Assembly: GCF_021531315.1 (NCBI RefSeq)
Contig: NZ_JAFBIQ010000002.1
Location: 124,001 to 188,000 of the forward strand
Direction: 5' to 3'
Source of the DNA: Oscillibacter valericigenes
GTDB lineage: Bacteria; Bacillota; Clostridia; Oscillospirales; Oscillospiraceae
DNA: 64,000 nucleotides
The notes under the pieces are model-generated. The model did not search any database and had not been told where the DNA came from. It was given only the letters and a program-made list of their open reading frames with translations. Of the stretch, positions 61,360 through 64,000 are shown piece by piece. The position numbers and the translations under genes were made by a program. Within the stretch, counting starts at the first letter, position 1. Each line of letters opens with the position of its first letter.

Positions 61360-61920
61360 TTACAGACGCACCTCCGCGCCGACGAGACCGTCGTCCTCGT
61401 GTGAGACGAGCAGGACGAGCTTTTTTTGTGCCGCGCGCTCGATGCAGCGCCGCGCGGCGGCGCGGTTATCCGCGTCGAGGCCGGTGAACGGCTCATCGAG
61501 CGCGAGGGCGTCCAAGGGGGCGAGCAGGGCGCGCGCGAGCGCGAGGCGGCGCTTCATGCCGCCCGACCAGTCGCGCACCCTTTTGCCGCCGACCTCGCCA
61601 AGCCCCAGCTCTGTGAGCAGCGCCGCGGCGGCGGGGGCGTCATAGGCCGCGCCGAGCGCGAAGCGCAGATTGCCCGCTGCGTCCAGCTGCTCAAGCAGGC
61701 GGTCCTCCTGAAAGACCGCCGCCCAGCGAAGGCTGTCGGCGTTCGTCGTGCCGCTGTCGGCGGTCTCCAGCCCCAGCAGGATGCGCAGCAGCGTCGTCTT
61801 GCCGATGCCCGAGCTGCCCGTGATGCGCGTCAGTCCGGCCTGCGCGGTGAAGGACACATTTTGCAGCACAGCGGCGCCATCGTAGCACTTGCAGAGGGTT
61901 TCCACCCGAAGCTCCATCAT
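61360..61920 (-). CDS. ABC transporter ATPase (TauB/ThiZ-like)
   Basis: This 186-residue single cassette, shorter than the usual 240-260, has GSSGIGKTTLLRILLGLE, the RDWSGGMKRRLALARALL signature and LALDEPFTGLD. Its ATG at 61920 overlaps the permease stop (ATGA). It powers import with the adjacent permease. The short length reflects a missing C-terminal part, common for such operons in this group. Confidence 0.88.
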   Translation of the reverse strand: MMELRVETLCKCYDGAAVLQNVSFTAQAGLTRITGSSGIGKTTLLRILLGLETADSGTTNADSLRWAAVFQEDRLLEQLDAAGNLRFALGAAYDAPAAAALLTELGLGEVGGKRVRDWSGGMKRRLALARALLAPLDALALDEPFTGLDADNRAAARRCIERAAQKKLVLLVSHEDDGLVGAEVRL

Positions 61921-62678
61921 GCGCACCACCTTTCCGCCAGCGCGTCCACGCCGCGCAAAAACAGCTTTTCAAGGAGTGCTGAGAGCAGCACGATCACCGC
62001 CGTCCACGCGAAGAGGTCGGCGGTCTGAAAGTAGATCTTGGCGGTGTAGAGCCGCTCGCCGATGGTGCCCGTGCACAGGCCGATGACCTCCGCCGCTGTG
62101 CCCGCCTTCCACGCAAGCCCCAGCGCCACGCTGACCGCCGCGCGGAAGTAGGGCAGCACCTGCGGCAGATAGATGCCGCGCAGCCGCCGCGAGAACGGCA
62201 CGCGGAACACCTGCGCCATCTCCAGCAGCTCGCGGCTCGTGCCGCGCACGCCCTCGAGCACATTGCGGTAGACCGGCGGAAAGGCCATCAGGGCTGCAAT
62301 GAAAGGCGAGAGACGACGGCTCTCGAGCCACACGAGCGCGAGAATGATGAACGATGCGACCGGCACGGCCTTCACCACCGCCACGAGCGGTGCGAGCAGT
62401 TCTTCAATGCGGCGGCAGCGCGCGGCGAGCGCGGCGAGCACGACGGCCAAGGCGCACGCGAGCAGAAAGCCGCCGAGGATCCGCGCGGTGGAGGCGAGGA
62501 CGGCCTGCCAGAAGGCGGCGGTCACGGCCAGAGCACAGAGCCTTATGAATGTGGAGACAGGCGAGGCGAGCAGCAGCGCGCCATGCGGGTAAGCGGCGGC
62601 GAGCACCATGCTCACGCCCTGCCACACGAGCAGCCAAAAGACGACCGCCCAAAGGCGAAAGCTCTTTTTCTGCGGCAT
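61917..62678 (-). CDS. ABC transporter permease (TauC/ThiX-like)
   Basis: This permease of about 253 residues has six helices and the EAA-loop-like region RNVLEGVRGTSRELLEMAQV. It matches permeases of the aliphatic sulfonate, nitrate or thiamine-precursor group. The start is uncertain. The first ATG (62690) touches the AAGGAG site, so the ATG at 62678 or the GTG at 62681 is better. Confidence 0.85.
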   Translation of the reverse strand: MPQKKSFRLWAVVFWLLVWQGVSMVLAAAYPHGALLLASPVSTFIRLCALAVTAAFWQAVLASTARILGGFLLACALAVVLAALAARCRRIEELLAPLVAVVKAVPVASFIILALVWLESRRLSPFIAALMAFPPVYRNVLEGVRGTSRELLEMAQVFRVPFSRRLRGIYLPQVLPYFRAAVSVALGLAWKAGTAAEVIGLCTGTIGERLYTAKIYFQTADLFAWTAVIVLLSALLEKLFLRGVDALAERWCA

Positions 62679-62741
62679 CACGGCGGTCATCTCCTTTCCA
62701 TGCGCCTCGGCAGCGGGAGCATTTCCGCCGCCGGGGAAGCA

Positions 62742-63797
62742 TCAGGCAAAATAAAAGCTGTTGTCAGGCATTGCGCCGCCGACGGCGGCAGGCTCGGCGT
62801 TGTAGAGCACATAGAGATAGCCGGGCAGCTTTTCGAGAAGCTCAGCCCCTGTGATGCAAACGATGTTGCAGTAGGGCAGAGCCTTTTCTGCGATGGCAGC
62901 GTCCACGATGCCGTATTCGCCGATGAGCGCGGCGGCGTCGGCAATATTGGCGTTCACCCACTCCACGCTCGCGGCGTAGTCCGCGAGGAAGGCATTTACC
63001 GCGGCGGGATTTTCCTCCACGACCGCGCGGCGGGCGACGATGACGCCTGTGATGAGCGTCGAGCCGCTGCCGAGCTTATCCCACTCCGCCGTGAGGTCAA
63101 GCGCCATGCGCAGTCCCTCGATCTTGCTCTGCGCCACAGTGACAAAGGGCTGGGGCAGGAGGGCGACGGTCGCCTGACCGCTCGCCAGCGCCGCGACGCA
63201 CTCGCTGTGCTCGCTCTTCCAGTCAAGCGTCACATCGGTGTCGGGATCGATGCCGTTTTCGCTCAGAAGATAGCGCAGGGCGTATTCGGGCGTGGAGCCT
63301 TTGCCCGCCGCCACGACGGTCTTGCCCTTGAGGTCGGCGAGGGACTGCACACTCTCGCCCCGTTCCACGATGTAGAGTACGCCAAGCGTATTGACCGCCA
63401 GCACCTCTACCGCGCCCTCGGTCTTGTTGTAGAGCACGGCGGCTAAGTTCGCGGGCACGCAGGCCATGTCGATCTCGCCCTTGATGAGCGCGGGGGTCAC
63501 CTCGTCAGCGGAGCCGGCGAGGGTGAAGGTGTAAGGCTTTTCGGACTCGCCGGAGCTCGCCGGCGCGGCGGCCGTTTCGCCATTGTCCCGCATCAGCCTG
63601 ACAAGGCCCATAGCGGTCGGCCCTTTGAGCGCGGCGATTTTGAAGTGTGCGGTGGAAGCGTTCGGCTCATCCGGCGTTTCGACCGCCGGATCGTCCGGTG
63701 CGGACGGTCCTTCCTCCTTTTTACCGCAGGCGGCGAGGGAGAAAACGAGTGCCAGCGTCAGGCACAGGGCGAGGAGTTTTTTAAGATGCTTGTTCAT
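62742..63797 (-). CDS. ABC transporter substrate-binding lipoprotein (TauA/NMT1-like)
   Basis: This 351-residue lipoprotein has Cys24 in SLAACGKK. It has the type-2 periplasmic binding fold of the NMT1/SsuA-like group: IAALKGPTAMGLVRLM at the start, GEIDMACVPANLAAVLYN, then GKTVVAAGKGSTPEYALRYL. Its ligand may be a sulfonate, a thiamine precursor or similar. It is the first gene of the SBP-permease-ATPase operon. Confidence 0.85.
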   Translation of the reverse strand: MNKHLKKLLALCLTLALVFSLAACGKKEEGPSAPDDPAVETPDEPNASTAHFKIAALKGPTAMGLVRLMRDNGETAAAPASSGESEKPYTFTLAGSADEVTPALIKGEIDMACVPANLAAVLYNKTEGAVEVLAVNTLGVLYIVERGESVQSLADLKGKTVVAAGKGSTPEYALRYLLSENGIDPDTDVTLDWKSEHSECVAALASGQATVALLPQPFVTVAQSKIEGLRMALDLTAEWDKLGSGSTLITGVIVARRAVVEENPAAVNAFLADYAASVEWVNANIADAAALIGEYGIVDAAIAEKALPYCNIVCITGAELLEKLPGYLYVLYNAEPAAVGGAMPDNSFYFA

Positions 63798-63918
63798 TCG
63801 ATGGGTCCCTTTCTGTGATCATGCTTCAAACAACGCGGCGGGAGCCTGCCTTGCAAATGCGGCTTGATCTGCGCATCGGAGCGGACCTGCCCGTCGTTTT
63901 TTGTTTTGCTAATTTGCC

Positions 63919-63963
63919 ATTATAACAGAAAAAAGCCAAACAACCTGTTGCGGCTGCAACAGG
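63919..63963 (-). promoter_or_regulatory. Promoter and operator of the TauABC-like operon
   Basis: On the minus strand a consensus TATAAT lies at 63924-63919. The -35 region (about 63947-63942, CAGGTT) is weak and lies within a perfect dyad CCTGTTGC-GGCT-GCAACAGG (63944-63963). The dyad overlapping -35 suggests a repressor or activator site. Other bases between 63798 and 64000 hold no gene that I see. Confidence 0.55.
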
Positions 63964-64000
63964 TGAAAACGAAAATTTTGCCGCAACGCGTCGCTGACTG

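Noticed and set aside
61426-62028. ORF antisense to the ABC ATPase gene
   Set aside because: It is a GC-rich shadow. The minus-strand ATPase has complete ABC motifs.

Overview
The window is a high-GC, low-repeat bacterial chromosome segment that looks like a gut Clostridia genome, most likely Oscillospiraceae. The evidence is the NfnAB electron-bifurcating transhydrogenase, the Clostridia-typical GGGtGRT/scaffold gene pair, the TmcAL-acetate kinase arrangement, DUF1540 and RsiV-like DUF3298 proteins, strict -35/-10 promoters with 17-base spacers, and GGAGG ribosome sites. The genus cannot be fixed from sequence alone.

Chromosomal left part (1-27540). A LUD protein, a YitT membrane protein and a GyrA/ParC-type topoisomerase subunit run leftward. 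Divergent from them is a uracil permease preceded by a 32-codon leader ORF whose stop codon lies inside a terminator hairpin, a layout like enteric pyrBI. Then come YerC, a methyltransferase, Hsp33, four tRNAs (Val, Asp, Phe, Gly), small metal-type proteins, a TauE/SafE permease in two halves, a DUF3298 lipoprotein, TmcAL divergent from acetate kinase, a small alarmone synthetase, LysR and Crp-type regulators, NfnAB, the GGGtGRT pair, a complete branched-chain amino acid ABC operon (livJHMGF) with its own Ile-rich leader peptide and attenuator, and CorA.

Mobile region (about 27540-52560). This is a decayed integrative element of lower and uneven GC. It opens with a large serine recombinase. 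It also holds an internally deleted tyrosine recombinase, IS1182, IS4 and IS66 remnants, a LysM protein, and truncated conjugation genes (pilin-like, VirB6-like, VirD4-like, E2-like). An intact cargo block follows: an approximately 1470-residue thioester/CnaB adhesin ending in LPKTGF, a sortase, a CAP-domain protein, a membrane-anchored exported protein, three toxin-antitoxin-like loci, DinD and Bro-N proteins, and ParA/ParB at the far end. The surface genes appear preserved while the transfer machinery is broken. Two stretches without genes (about 30560-31020 and 33020-33830) carry strong RNA-like folds.

Chromosomal right part (52570-64000). It contains a PRK06851-type ATPase, an SH3/NlpC-P60 cell-wall hydrolase, a BMP-type nucleoside ABC operon (binding protein, ATPase, two permeases), YhaM exoribonuclease with a small partner, and a TauABC/ThiXYZ-like ABC operon whose promoter carries a perfect 20-base dyad.

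The most interesting observations are the two leader-peptide attenuators (uracil permease and liv operon), each with coordinates that make mechanistic sense, and the structured orphan RNAs in the mobile region.
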